The notes beneath the pieces were generated by a model. The model ran no database searches. It was not told the origin of the DNA and saw nothing but the letters and a program-made list of their open reading frames with translations. A stretch of 64,000 nt of DNA, taken from the NCBI RefSeq assembly GCF_947488515.1, contig NZ_CANKZF010000003.1:124001-188000 (forward strand). Direction: 5' to 3'. The DNA comes from an uncultured Nocardioides sp. (GTDB lineage Bacteria; Actinomycetota; Actinomycetes; Propionibacteriales; Nocardioidaceae). Within the stretch, counting starts at the first letter, position 1. Every line of letters starts with the position of its first letter. Shown here piece after piece: positions 7,167 to 16,600 of the stretch. Position numbers and translations under genes: made by a program.

Positions 7167-8732
7167 GTGCCCCCTCGCCCCGACCGGTCTGACGGCGTCC
7201 GACCCGGTGGGGTCTCGCGGCTGCGCGCGATCGACCCGCTCGTGCCCATGGTGGCGGGGGTGTCCCTGGGCGTGTACGTGCTGCACGGCTTCCACGGGAT
7301 GCTGACGCGCGACCTGGGCATCTACAGCTACGCCGGCCAGCAGGTGGCCGACGGCGTCCCGCCCTACCTCGGCGTCCTCAACCGTGCCGGGCCGCTGGCG
7401 CACGTGCTGCCGGGGGTGGGGGTGCTCGTGGCACGCCTCGGCGGCCTCGACGACGTCATCACGATGCGCGTGCTCTTCATGCTGATGGCCACCGCGGCCG
7501 TCTGCGTGTCCTACCTGCTCGCCCGCGACCTGTTCCGCTCCCGGGGCGCCGGCCTGGTGACCGCGAGCGCGATGCTCGCCGTCCACGGCTTCATCCAGTA
7601 CGCGTCCAACGGGCCGCGTGAGAAGACCCCGATGACGCTCTTCGTGGTCGGCGCGCTGTGGGCGGTGACGCACCGGCGCTGGTTCACTGCGGGCGTCCTG
7701 ACGAGCCTGGCCACGCTGTGCCTGCAGACGGCGTTCTTCAGCACCTTCACGGCGGTCGCCGTGGGCGCGCTCCTGGTCGCCGCGGGCGGCCGGGTCCGAG
7801 CGCTGGTGCGGATCGCCCTCGGCGGAGTGGTGCCGGTGGCGGTGCTCGGCGCCTGGTTCGCGCTCGCGGGGGCGCTGGGCGCCGCGTGGGACGGCTTCTA
7901 CGCCATCAACCGTCGCTACACCGTCCCCAACCCGCTCGACGCCGAGCGCGCGCTGGTGTGGGACGACCTGCAGGTCGCCTACGGGGTGACGGTGTGGCTG
8001 CTCCTGGCCGGTGCGGCCCTGCTCGTGCTGGTCTCCCTGGCCGCAGTGTCCCGCCGGGCCCGGGCCGCCGTCCCTGGACTGGCCGTGCTTCCCGCCATGA
8101 CGGCCGGCCTCGTCGCCGGACTCGCCTGGATCCGCGAGGAGTACGACGCGTGGGCCGACCTGTTCCCCGTGCTGCCGTTCGCGGCGATCGGGCTGGGCGC
8201 CGGCTTCGCGGTCGTCACCCACGGGCTCGCCCGCCGTCCCCGGGGCGTCGTGGCGGTGGTGCTCGCCGTCGCCGCCGTCGTGGTCGCGCTGACGTACTCG
8301 CTCTCGACCCGGAACGACTCCCTGCAGGACCAGCGCGAGGCCACGGACGCGGTGCTGGCGACCCTGCCCGCCGATGCCACCATCACGTCGATCGAGGCAC
8401 CGCAGCCGCTGGTGCTGACGGGCCGGACCAACCCCACGCGCTACCAGATGTTCCGCAGCGGGCTGCAGGACTACATGGAGGACACCTGGCCCGGTGGGCT
8501 CGACGGGTTCAAGCGCGACCTCGTCGCCGACGGACCCGACCTCGTCGCAGTGGGGGAGACGGTCTCGCGTCGCTGGCGCGCGTCGATCCAGCCCGACTAC
8601 GTGTACGTCGGCAGCGCGCCGCTGTGGGACTGGTACGCCCGCGCGTCGCTGGGTGACGAGCAGATCGCCGAGCTGCGGGAGGCGGCGGGCTACGACTCCG
8701 ACGACCCGCTGGCCGAGCCGCTCGTGCCATGA
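7167..8732 (+). CDS. GT-C type membrane glycosyltransferase
   Basis: A 521-residue integral membrane protein from GTG 7167 with about 9-10 hydrophobic segments up to residue 390, then a soluble C-terminal domain of about 130 residues. The first outside loop reads RDLGIYSYAGQQVADGVPPY, the position and pattern of the catalytic loop in PMT/ArnT-like (GT39/GT83-like) transferases, which move a sugar from a polyprenyl phosphate to an acceptor outside the cell. The GT2 enzyme at 12621 could make that donor. The stop overlaps the flippase start by four bases. The acceptor and sugar cannot be deduced. Confidence 0.72.
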   Translation: MPPRPDRSDGVRPGGVSRLRAIDPLVPMVAGVSLGVYVLHGFHGMLTRDLGIYSYAGQQVADGVPPYLGVLNRAGPLAHVLPGVGVLVARLGGLDDVITMRVLFMLMATAAVCVSYLLARDLFRSRGAGLVTASAMLAVHGFIQYASNGPREKTPMTLFVVGALWAVTHRRWFTAGVLTSLATLCLQTAFFSTFTAVAVGALLVAAGGRVRALVRIALGGVVPVAVLGAWFALAGALGAAWDGFYAINRRYTVPNPLDAERALVWDDLQVAYGVTVWLLLAGAALLVLVSLAAVSRRARAAVPGLAVLPAMTAGLVAGLAWIREEYDAWADLFPVLPFAAIGLGAGFAVVTHGLARRPRGVVAVVLAVAAVVVALTYSLSTRNDSLQDQREATDAVLATLPADATITSIEAPQPLVLTGRTNPTRYQMFRSGLQDYMEDTWPGGLDGFKRDLVADGPDLVAVGETVSRRWRASIQPDYVYVGSAPLWDWYARASLGDEQIAELREAAGYDSDDPLAEPLVP

Positions 8733-9946
8733 GCCGACGCAGCGCCCCGCTCCTGCTCGCCACGGGCTCCGTCGTGAGCGGGGTCCTGGCCTACGTGCTG
8801 TTCGCCCTCGTCACCCGCGGGATCGGCGCGAGCGCCGCGGCCCCGGTGTCGGTCCTCTGGACCGTCTGGGCGCTCGCGGGCGCCGCGTTCACCTTCCCGC
8901 TGCAGCACTGGATCACCCGGTGCCTCACGGCCGGCCGGGCGGGCGACGTCCGTGGCTCGGCCGGGCACGTCGCCGCCGTCGTGGTGGCCGCGGCCGTCGT
9001 CACCGGTGCCCTCGCCTGGGTGTTCCGGGACCGGCTCTTCCACCGCGAGGACGCGTGGTTCCCCGCCCTCGTCGTGCTCGTCGTCCTCGGCTCGGCCGCT
9101 GTCGGCGTCCTGCGGGGCAGCCTGGGCGGGCGGGGCCGGATGGGCGCGGTGGCTGTGACCCTGGTCGCGGAGAACGCGGCGCGGTGCCTCCTCGTGGCCG
9201 TGCTGCTGCTGGCGCAGGTGCACGACCCGGTGGCCTACGGCCTGTGCCTGGTGGCCGGGTCGTTGATCGCGCTGTGGCCAGGCGCCTGGCGGTTCGACGA
9301 GGCGGGCTCGGGCCGGGGCGGCTCGCTGGCGTTCCTGGGCGGCGCTGCGACGGCGCAGCTGCTCGCGCAGGGAGTGCTGACCGGGGGAGCGGTGGTGCTG
9401 GCGCTGATCGGCGGCTCACCCGCGGAGATCACGGCGGTGTTCGCGACGCTCGCCCTGTTCCGCGCGCCGTACATGGTCGTGCTGGGCACGCTGCCGCAGG
9501 TCACGCACCACGTCACCGGGCTCGTCGAGGCGGGCGACCTGCGGGCCCTCCGCCTCCTCGCGCGACGCCTCGCGGTGCTGGGGGCAGCGGTCGTGGTGCT
9601 GGGGGCCGTCATCGGGGGGACCGCAGGTCCGGCACTCGTGCGCGCGGTTTTCGGGGACACCGTCGAGATCGGTCACGGCGACGCCGGGGTCATCGCGACC
9701 GGATGTGCGCTGGCCCTGGTCAACGTGGTGCTGATGGTGGCCGCGCTGGCGCTGGACCGCCCCGGGCGGGTCGCCGGCGCCTGGGGGCTCGCTCTCCTCG
9801 CGGGCGCCGTCGTGCTGCTGCCGACGACCTGGCTGCTGCCGGTCGAACGGGTCGCCTTCGCGTTCGTCGCGGCCGAGGTCGTGGCGACCGCGCTCCTCGC
9901 GGTGGCCGCGTCGTCCGTGCTCAGGGCCGGGCGGACGACGGCCTGA
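8729..9946 (+). CDS. Oligosaccharide flippase-like (MOP/Wzx-type) membrane protein
   Basis: A 405-residue protein with about 11-12 transmembrane segments, starting at ATG within an ATGA overlap. Overall pattern and length fit the MOP superfamily (Wzx, MurJ, MATE), which flip lipid-linked sugars across the membrane. The family is divergent and has no single signature, so the call rests on topology and on neighbours acting on surface glycans. Its last 26 bases overlap the convergent methyltransferase gene. Confidence 0.65.
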   Translation: MSRRSAPLLLATGSVVSGVLAYVLFALVTRGIGASAAAPVSVLWTVWALAGAAFTFPLQHWITRCLTAGRAGDVRGSAGHVAAVVVAAAVVTGALAWVFRDRLFHREDAWFPALVVLVVLGSAAVGVLRGSLGGRGRMGAVAVTLVAENAARCLLVAVLLLAQVHDPVAYGLCLVAGSLIALWPGAWRFDEAGSGRGGSLAFLGGAATAQLLAQGVLTGGAVVLALIGGSPAEITAVFATLALFRAPYMVVLGTLPQVTHHVTGLVEAGDLRALRLLARRLAVLGAAVVVLGAVIGGTAGPALVRAVFGDTVEIGHGDAGVIATGCALALVNVVLMVAALALDRPGRVAGAWGLALLAGAVVLLPTTWLLPVERVAFAFVAAEVVATALLAVAASSVLRAGRTTA

Positions 9947-10643
9947 CGGCCGCGACGAACACCGACGAGCCGAAGGGCAGGTCGCGGCGGCGCAGCACGC
10001 GCGCCTCCGCGCGGCACACACCCATGAGCGCCCGGTCGAGGCCCGGCGAGACCTCGGGCAGGCGCGAGTCGCCGGTGGTCGGCGGACGCAGCCGGCGGCG
10101 CAACCGCTCGGCCGCGAAGAGCGGGAACACCCCGCCGAAGGCGTACGTCGCCCGTCGCACCTCCATCCCGGCGCCCTCGACCAGCCCGACGATGCCCGCG
10201 CGCGTGTAGCGGCGGTGGTGACCGGCCTGGACGTCGTGGTCCGACCACGCCCACTGGTAAGCCGGGACCGAGAGCAGCATCCTCCCGCCGGGCACCAGCA
10301 CCCGCCGCAGCTCGGACACCGCGCGGGCGTCGTCCGCGCAGTGCTCGACCACGTCGAACGCCGAGACGACGTCGAAGGTCCCGTCACCGAAGGGCAGCTC
10401 GGTCGCCGACCCGACGACCCCCTCTCCGGGCCGGAGGCCGTCGGGGAACAGGTCCAGGCCCACGTGCTGGTGATCGCCCCGCATCCACCCCACGCTGGGC
10501 GCGTCCGCGCTGCCGACGTCGAGCGTGCGGCTCGGGGTCGCGAGGTGCGGCGCCATCACGGCAGCGAGCAGGTCGGTGCGAGCCCGGTGCCACCAGTAGC
10601 CCTCGCGCCGCAACGACGACGAGCCCGGCTGTCCGGGGCTCAC
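9921..10643 (-). CDS. SAM-dependent class I methyltransferase
   Basis: A 240-residue cytoplasmic methyltransferase. Motif I is RTLDVGSADAPS, followed by GLDLFPD (acidic end of strand 2), the Methyltransf_11 block LPFGDGTFDVVSAFDVVEH and LRRVLVPGGRMLLSVP. The C-terminal part has HHRRYTRAGIVGLVEGAG, typical of methyltransferases in polysaccharide or glycolipid loci. The start overlaps the end of the aminotransferase gene by four bases, so it is the last gene of the minus-strand operon GT2-sulfotransferase-aminotransferase-methyltransferase. Sugar methylation is the likely role. Confidence 0.82.
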   Translation of the reverse strand: MSPGQPGSSSLRREGYWWHRARTDLLAAVMAPHLATPSRTLDVGSADAPSVGWMRGDHQHVGLDLFPDGLRPGEGVVGSATELPFGDGTFDVVSAFDVVEHCADDARAVSELRRVLVPGGRMLLSVPAYQWAWSDHDVQAGHHRRYTRAGIVGLVEGAGMEVRRATYAFGGVFPLFAAERLRRRLRPPTTGDSRLPEVSPGLDRALMGVCRAEARVLRRRDLPFGSSVFVAAVRPSSARP

Positions 10644-11878
10644 CGCTCAGGCAGGGTGGCGGTGCTCGCCTCGAGGAAGGCGGCCACCACACGGTCGAGG
10701 TCGGGGTCGGACAGGTTGTTGTGGAAGGGCAGGCGCAGCAGCCGGTCGCTGACGTCCTGGGAGACCGGGCAGTCGGTCTGCCGGACCGCGAACGAGCGCC
10801 CCGCGTCGGAGGTGTGCAGCGGCTGGTAGTGGAAGGTGGCCTGCACGCCCGCCTTGCGCATCAGCTCGAGCACGTCGTTGCGCCGGTCGCGGTGCGACAG
10901 CAGGACGTAGAACATGTGGTGGGCCGAGCCCCGGTCGGCGGGCACCCGCATCACCTCGAACCCCAGCTCGTCGGCGTACGGCGCCAGCGCGGCGGCGTAG
11001 CGCTCGCTGACACGTCGGCGCTTGTCCTGCACCGCGTCGCGCTGCTCCAGCTGGCCGAGGAGGTAGGCGGCGAGCACGTCGGAGAGGCCGAACGAGGAGC
11101 CGGTGTCCTTCCAGGTGTACTTGTCGACCTGGCCGAGCATGAAGGCGTGGCGGTTGGTGCCCTTGTCGTAGAGCACCCGGGCGCGGTCGACGTCCTCGGG
11201 GTCGTTGAGCAGGAGGGCACCGCCCTCGCCGCAGACGAAGTTCTTGGTCTCGTGGAAGCTGAGGGTGGCGAAGCGTCCCAGGCTGCCGAGCGGCTCGCCC
11301 CGCCAGGTGCCGAAGAGCCCGTGCGCGTTGTCCTCCACGAGCTGCACCTCCGGCCAGTCGGCCAGGACGTCGCGGATCCCCTGCACGTCGCACGCGACGC
11401 CGGCGTAGTGCACGATCACGACCGCTCGCACGTGCTCGTCGAGGAGCGTCGCGAGGTGTGCGGGGTCCAGGCCCAGCGTGTCGGGCTCGATGTCGCAGAA
11501 GAGCAGGCCGGCGCCCTGCCGCGCGAACGCCAGGCCCGTGCTGGTGAAGGTGAACGACGGGACGATGACCGTGTCGCCCTCCTTCAGGTCCATCAGCATC
11601 GCCGACAGCTCGAGGGCCGCCGTGCACGAGGTGGTCATCAGCACCTCGGCCGAGCCGGAGTCGGCCGCGAGGAGCTCGGCGGTCCGCCGGGCGAAGGCGC
11701 CTCCGGACGAGAGGTGGCCGCCCCGCACCACGTCCTGGACGTAGTCGAGCTCGCGGCCCTCCACCGACGCGACGTTGAAGGGGATGTCCGGCAGCTCTGC
11801 GGCGGGACCGTCCTCGGGCTCCTGTGCCTGTGCCACGGCGGGCACCTCACTCTCGTCGTTCGTCTCGTCGCGGGTCAC
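10640..11878 (-). CDS. rffA: dTDP-4-amino-4,6-dideoxygalactose transaminase (DegT/DnrJ/EryC1 family)
   Basis: A 412-residue PLP enzyme. The PLP lysine is K212 in SFHETKNFVCGEGGALL, which closely follows the RffA/WecE motif; other family blocks are VPSFTFTSTGLAFARQG and LVEDNAHGLFGTW. RffA-type enzymes aminate dTDP-4-keto-6-deoxyglucose to the 4-amino-4,6-dideoxyhexose used in surface polysaccharides. The start is GTG 11878, overlapping the sulfotransferase stop as GTGA; the first 35 residues are an acidic extension. The genes making dTDP-4-keto-6-deoxyglucose (rfbA, rfbB) are not in the window. Confidence 0.85.
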   Translation of the reverse strand: MTRDETNDESEVPAVAQAQEPEDGPAAELPDIPFNVASVEGRELDYVQDVVRGGHLSSGGAFARRTAELLAADSGSAEVLMTTSCTAALELSAMLMDLKEGDTVIVPSFTFTSTGLAFARQGAGLLFCDIEPDTLGLDPAHLATLLDEHVRAVVIVHYAGVACDVQGIRDVLADWPEVQLVEDNAHGLFGTWRGEPLGSLGRFATLSFHETKNFVCGEGGALLLNDPEDVDRARVLYDKGTNRHAFMLGQVDKYTWKDTGSSFGLSDVLAAYLLGQLEQRDAVQDKRRRVSERYAAALAPYADELGFEVMRVPADRGSAHHMFYVLLSHRDRRNDVLELMRKAGVQATFHYQPLHTSDAGRSFAVRQTDCPVSQDVSDRLLRLPFHNNLSDPDLDRVVAAFLEASTATLPER

Positions 11879-12624
11879 CACGGCAATGGCCTCCCGAGCT
11901 GGTCGGCCAGTCGTGCGTTGCTCTCCTCGAAGTACCCCTCGAGTGTGCCTGTCACGCCTGCATCGAGCACGGGTGCGACGCCCGGCGTCGCGTTGACCAC
12001 CTCGCCGTCGGGGACCGGCGTACGACCCGGGTCGAGCCCGAGGTCCGCCACGAGCCCGGTCAGCACCGCGGGGTCGGCCAGCAGCTCCTCGGTGAAGAGG
12101 ACGTGGGTGGTCGAGGGGAAGGTCGCGGACCAGGGCTCGAGCTGCTCGGCGTAGCGGCCGCGGCGCAGGTAGGCGAAGGGCGACACCGACGAGCGTCGCG
12201 GGTCCCACGGCCGGTCGTCGTCGAGGTCGGCGAGCAGGGCGTCCTCGAGGTCGCGGGTCTCGAAGCCGTTGGCGGTGCTGAACCGCCAGTGCGACACGGC
12301 GCGGCGCACGGGGTCGCGCAGCAGCACGACCACCTCGGGCTCGCCGAGCATCTCCGCCGCGCGGCCCGGGGCCAGCGGGTCCTCGAGGTAGCTGGTGCTC
12401 TTGTCGCCCAGGAGCGTCTCGTCGCGGACGTGCGCGAACCACGTGCGGTGGTAGGACTCCGCGCCGCGGGCGGAGAGCGTCGCGTCGCAGAAGACCTTCG
12501 GCTCGGGAGGCGACGGGCGGGCCATCGTGACGTCGGGGTGCGCGTCGAGCGCCCGGCTCAGGTAGGTCGTGCCGCACCGTTGCGCGCCGACGACCAGCAG
12601 GTGCCGGTGGTCGCAGCCGCTCAC
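11875..12624 (-). CDS. PAPS-dependent sulfotransferase
   Basis: A 249-residue sulfotransferase. The 5'-phosphosulfate loop is VGAQRCGTTYLSRAL at residues 12-26, and the 3'-phosphate motif is VVLLRDPVRRAVSHWRF (about 98-114), both diagnostic of PAPS-dependent enzymes. LLGDKSTSYL between them matches the substrate-side region. The product would carry a sulfate ester, most likely on the sugar handled by neighbouring genes. It starts at GTG inside a GTGA overlap with the GT2 gene and ends in a GTGA overlap with the aminotransferase gene. The acceptor is unknown. Confidence 0.83.
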   Translation of the reverse strand: MSGCDHRHLLVVGAQRCGTTYLSRALDAHPDVTMARPSPPEPKVFCDATLSARGAESYHRTWFAHVRDETLLGDKSTSYLEDPLAPGRAAEMLGEPEVVVLLRDPVRRAVSHWRFSTANGFETRDLEDALLADLDDDRPWDPRRSSVSPFAYLRRGRYAEQLEPWSATFPSTTHVLFTEELLADPAVLTGLVADLGLDPGRTPVPDGEVVNATPGVAPVLDAGVTGTLEGYFEESNARLADQLGRPLPW

Positions 12625-13625
12625 GACGACACCCGGCGGGCCACGTGGTAGGTGGTGACCGCGCTGACCGCGTTGAGCGTGCGGACGACGTACTCGCCCA
12701 GCATCGACAGCAGCAGGATGACGAAGCCGTTCATCAGCGCCAGCAGCACCGCGATCGTGGTCCAGCCGGGCACGGACGAGTCCACGAAGAGCGCGCGGAC
12801 GAGGTAGAAGAGGCCGAGCAGGAAGCTGCCGCCGGCGACCGCGAAGCCGATGCCGGCGGCCAGCCGCAGCGGGAACACGGAGTAGCTGAACAGGATGGCC
12901 AGCACGAGCGAGGCGATGCGGCGCAGGCCGTAGTTGCTGGTGCCGACCGGTCGGGGGTCGTGGCGCACCAGCACGTCGGCGGGGTTGCTGGAGAACATCA
13001 GCGCCTGACCCGTGATGTAGGGGTGGGCGGTGCGGGAGCCGCAGATCCGCTCCACGACGTCGCGGCGCAGGATCCGGAAGTTGGACACGGCCAGGCCGGG
13101 CGGCTGGTCGAAGACCCGCCGGTTGATCATGCTGATCGCCCTGCTGCCCAGTCGTCGGTAGCCCCGCGCCTGCTTGCGCTCGAAGCGGCCGAAGACGACG
13201 TCGTGGCCCTCCATCGCCTTCTGGATGAGCAGCAGTGCCTGGTCGGGCGGGTTCTGCAGGTCGTCGTCCAGGGTGATCACGTAGTCACCGGTGGCCTCCC
13301 GCATGCCGGCGACGTTGGCGTGGTGCTGGCCGTAGTTGCGCAGCAGGTCGAGCGCGACGATGTGCGGGGACTGCGCGGCCCGGGCGCTGATGACGTCCCA
13401 GCTGCCGTCGCGGCTGCCGTCGTTGACGAGGACGAACTGGTGGCGCAGCCCGGCGGACTCGAAGACCTCGAGGACCGCGTCGATCGTGCGGTCGACGATG
13501 TCCTCGCTGTTGTAGACCGGGATGACCACGGAGTAGGAGAAGTCCTCGGGAGAGCTCGGGTCGCCGCTCAACGTGCCCCTCTCGTCGTCGACCAGCCGTG
13601 GCCGTTTCGTCATTGGTTGGAGCAT
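12621..13625 (-). CDS. Polyprenyl-phosphate GT2 glycosyltransferase (DPM1/ArnC-like)
   Basis: A 334-residue inverting GT-A glycosyltransferase. Motifs: SVVIPVYNSEDIV, VLVNDGSRDGS and the metal-binding TLDDDLQNPPDQ, the hallmark of dolichol- or polyprenyl-phosphate sugar synthases. Two C-terminal membrane segments (about residues 240-265 and 280-305) are also typical. It should transfer a sugar from a nucleotide donor to polyprenyl phosphate, giving the donor a GT-C enzyme such as the one at 7167 would use. Start at ATG 13625; a second ATG lies at 13613. It leads the minus-strand operon and lies 56 bases downstream of dnaE2. Confidence 0.85.
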   Translation of the reverse strand: MLQPMTKRPRLVDDERGTLSGDPSSPEDFSYSVVIPVYNSEDIVDRTIDAVLEVFESAGLRHQFVLVNDGSRDGSWDVISARAAQSPHIVALDLLRNYGQHHANVAGMREATGDYVITLDDDLQNPPDQALLLIQKAMEGHDVVFGRFERKQARGYRRLGSRAISMINRRVFDQPPGLAVSNFRILRRDVVERICGSRTAHPYITGQALMFSSNPADVLVRHDPRPVGTSNYGLRRIASLVLAILFSYSVFPLRLAAGIGFAVAGGSFLLGLFYLVRALFVDSSVPGWTTIAVLLALMNGFVILLLSMLGEYVVRTLNAVSAVTTYHVARRVSS

Positions 13626-13681
13626 ATGGCCCACCAGGCAGGACCGCTCCACCCCTCGGCGCAGCCTTGCAGAAGCGCCCC

Positions 13682-16600
13682 TCAGCGGAAGTCGCGGGAC
13701 GACGCCCGGGCCTGGAGGACCGCGCCGGCACCGGGCACGACGACGTCGATGCCCTCGACGCGGTCGGCCACGAGGTTCGTGACGCCCTCGTTGCGCTCGA
13801 GCCGTCCGCGCACGACCACCGCGACCTTGTTGCGTGCCGCCTGCCGGTGGGCCTTCATCACCCCGATCGAGCACACGACGTTGAGCATGCCGGTCTCGTC
13901 CTCGAGGTTGAGGAAGGTGACGCCCATGGCGGTGCCCGGCCGCTGGCGGTGGGTGACGAGGCCGCCGACGTGGACGCGTCGGCCGGACTCGGCGTCGGCC
14001 AGCTCGGCGACGGACCGGACGCCGGCGCGGCGCAGGCCGTCGCGCAGGTGCTCGATCGGGTGGCGGTCGGGTGAGATGCCGGTGGCCCACAGGTCGGCCA
14101 GGGTGAGCTCCGGCTCGCTCATCCCGGGCAGCGTGGGCGCGGCAGGTGCGGGGGTGATGCCGGGCAGGTGCTCGGACCCCTCGGCGAAGCCGGCCGCCCA
14201 CAGCGCCGATCGCCGGTCGAGCCCCCAGGCGTCGAACGCCCCGGCGGTGGCCAGCGCCTCCAGCTGCGCGGACGTCAGGTCGGCGCGCCGGGAGAGGTCG
14301 GTGATGCCGGTGAACGGGGCGTCGTCGCGTGCGGCGACGATCCGGCGCGCGACCTCGAGGCCGATGCCGCGCACCGAGTCCAGCCCGAGGCGTACGGCGA
14401 GCGCCCCGTCGCGGCGGTGGGCGGGCACCGGGTCGGGGGTGCCCGGCACCCACTCGACGCGCTCGAAGCGGGGCTGGCAGCACACGTCGAGGCCCGTGGC
14501 CACCGTCCCCTCGGCACCGGACGGGTGGAGCGGCTCGAGGTCGGCCTGCGCCTCCGACAGGGTGACGTCCGGGCGGCGTACGTCGACGTCGTGGCGGCGG
14601 GCGTCGTGGACCAGCGACTGCGGGGAGTAGAACCCCATCGGCTGGTTGCGCAGCAGCCCCGCCAGGAAGGCCGCCGGGTAGTGCAGCTTGAACCACGACG
14701 ACGCGTAGACGAGCAGCGCGAAGGACAGGGCGTGCGACTCGGCGAAGCCGAAGTTGGCGAAGGACAGGATCTTGACGTAGATCGAGTCGGCGAGGTCGCC
14801 GGTGATGCCGCGGCGCTCCATGCCGGCGTAGAGCTTCTGCTTGACCGACTCGATGCGCTCGACCCCCCGCTTGGAGCCCATCGCGCGGCGCAGCAGGTCG
14901 GCGTCGTCGCGGCTGCAGTCACCGAGCGTGACCGCCATGGCCATCAGCTGCTCCTGGAACAGCGGCACGCCCTTGGTGCGCTCGAGCACCGGCACCAGCT
15001 CGGGGTGGTCGTAGGTCACCGCCTCCTGGCCGGTCGCGCGCCGCACGTAGGGGTGCACCGCGCCGCCCTGGATCGGGCCGGGACGGATGAGGGCGATCTC
15101 GATCGCGAGGTCGTAGAACTCACGGGGGCGCAGCCGCGGAAGCGTGCCGATCTGCGCGCGGCTCTCCACCTGGAACACGCCGATGGAGTCGGCGCGACAG
15201 AGCATGTCGTAGACGGCCGGCTCCTCCTTGGGCATCGTCGCGAGGTCCCACTGCTCGCCGAGGTGGTCGGCGACGAGCCGCATCATGTGGTCGAGCGCGC
15301 CGAGCATGCCCAGCCCGAGCAGGTCGAACTTGACCAGCCCCATCGACTCGCAGGCGTCCTTGTCCCACTGCAGCACGGTGCGCCGGTCCATCCGCCCCCG
15401 CTCGATGGGGCACACCTCCCCGATGGGTCGCTCGGTCAGCACCATCCCGCCGGAGTGGATGCCGAGGTGGCGCGGGGCTCCCATCAGCTCCTCGGCCAGC
15501 GCGACCACCGGGGCCGGCACGTCGTGCGCGTCGGGGTCGCCCTGGTCGCCGGCGACCACGGACTTCCAGCCGTCGATCTGCTTGGACCACGCGTCCTGCT
15601 GGCCGGGGGAGAAGCCGAGCGCCTTGGCGGCGTCGCGCACCGCCATCCGCGGTCGGTAGGCGATGACGTTGGCGACCTGGGCGGCGTTGCGGCGACCGTA
15701 GGTGTCGTAGACCCACTGGATGACCTCCTCGCGCCGGTCGGAGTCGAAGTCGACGTCGATGTCGGGCTCCTCGTCGCGGTGCGCGGAGATGAAGCGCTCG
15801 AAGGGGAGCTTGTAGAAGACAGCGTCGACGGCGGTGATGCCGAGGGCGTAGCAGACCGCCGAGCTGGCGGCCGAGCCTCGGCCCTGGCAGAGGATCTTCC
15901 GCTCGCGGGCGAACGCCACGATGTCGTGGACGATGACGAAGTAGCCGGCGAAGTCCTTCTCGGCGATGACCCGCAGCTCGTGCTCGAGCCGCTCACGCGC
16001 CTCGCGCTCGTGGGGGACTCCGGCGTACCTCTCGGCGAACCCTCGCTCCGCGAGAACCCGCAGCCACGAGTCGGCGGAGTGGCCCTCGGGGATCTGCCGC
16101 TTGGGCAGCGCGGGGGAGGCCTTGCGCAGGTCGAAGGCCAGCTCGTCAGCAAGGGTGACGGTGCGCGCCACGGCGTCGGGGTACGACGGCAGCGCCGCGG
16201 CCGTCTCCTCCCCGCTGCGCAGGTGGGCCGAGCCCGACAGGTCGAGCCAGCCGTCGAGCTCGGCCAGGCTGCGCCGGGCCCGCACGGCAGCCATCGCCGA
16301 GGCGAGCCGGTGCCGCTGCGGGGTGGCGTGGTGGACGTTGCCGGCGGCGACGACGTCGAGGCCGTGGACGGCGGCCAGCCCGGCGAGGGAGGCGTTGGTG
16401 GCGTCTGCCCCAGGGCGCGGGGACAGCTCGACGAGCACGTGCTCGAGGCCGAAGAGCGACGTCAGCCGGTCGAGCGCCTCGGCCGCCGCCGGCTCACCAC
16501 CCGTCGCGAGCGCCTGCCGCACCGCACCCTTGCGGCAGCCGGTGAGCACCGCCCAGTGGCCGCGCCCCTGCTCGGCCAGCTCGTCGAGGTCGTAGACGGG

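Noticed and set aside
4253..7321. A 1022-codon minus-strand frame over the kinase and regulator genes
   Set aside because: Antisense to two genes with textbook two-component motifs; no recognisable domain in the frame itself.
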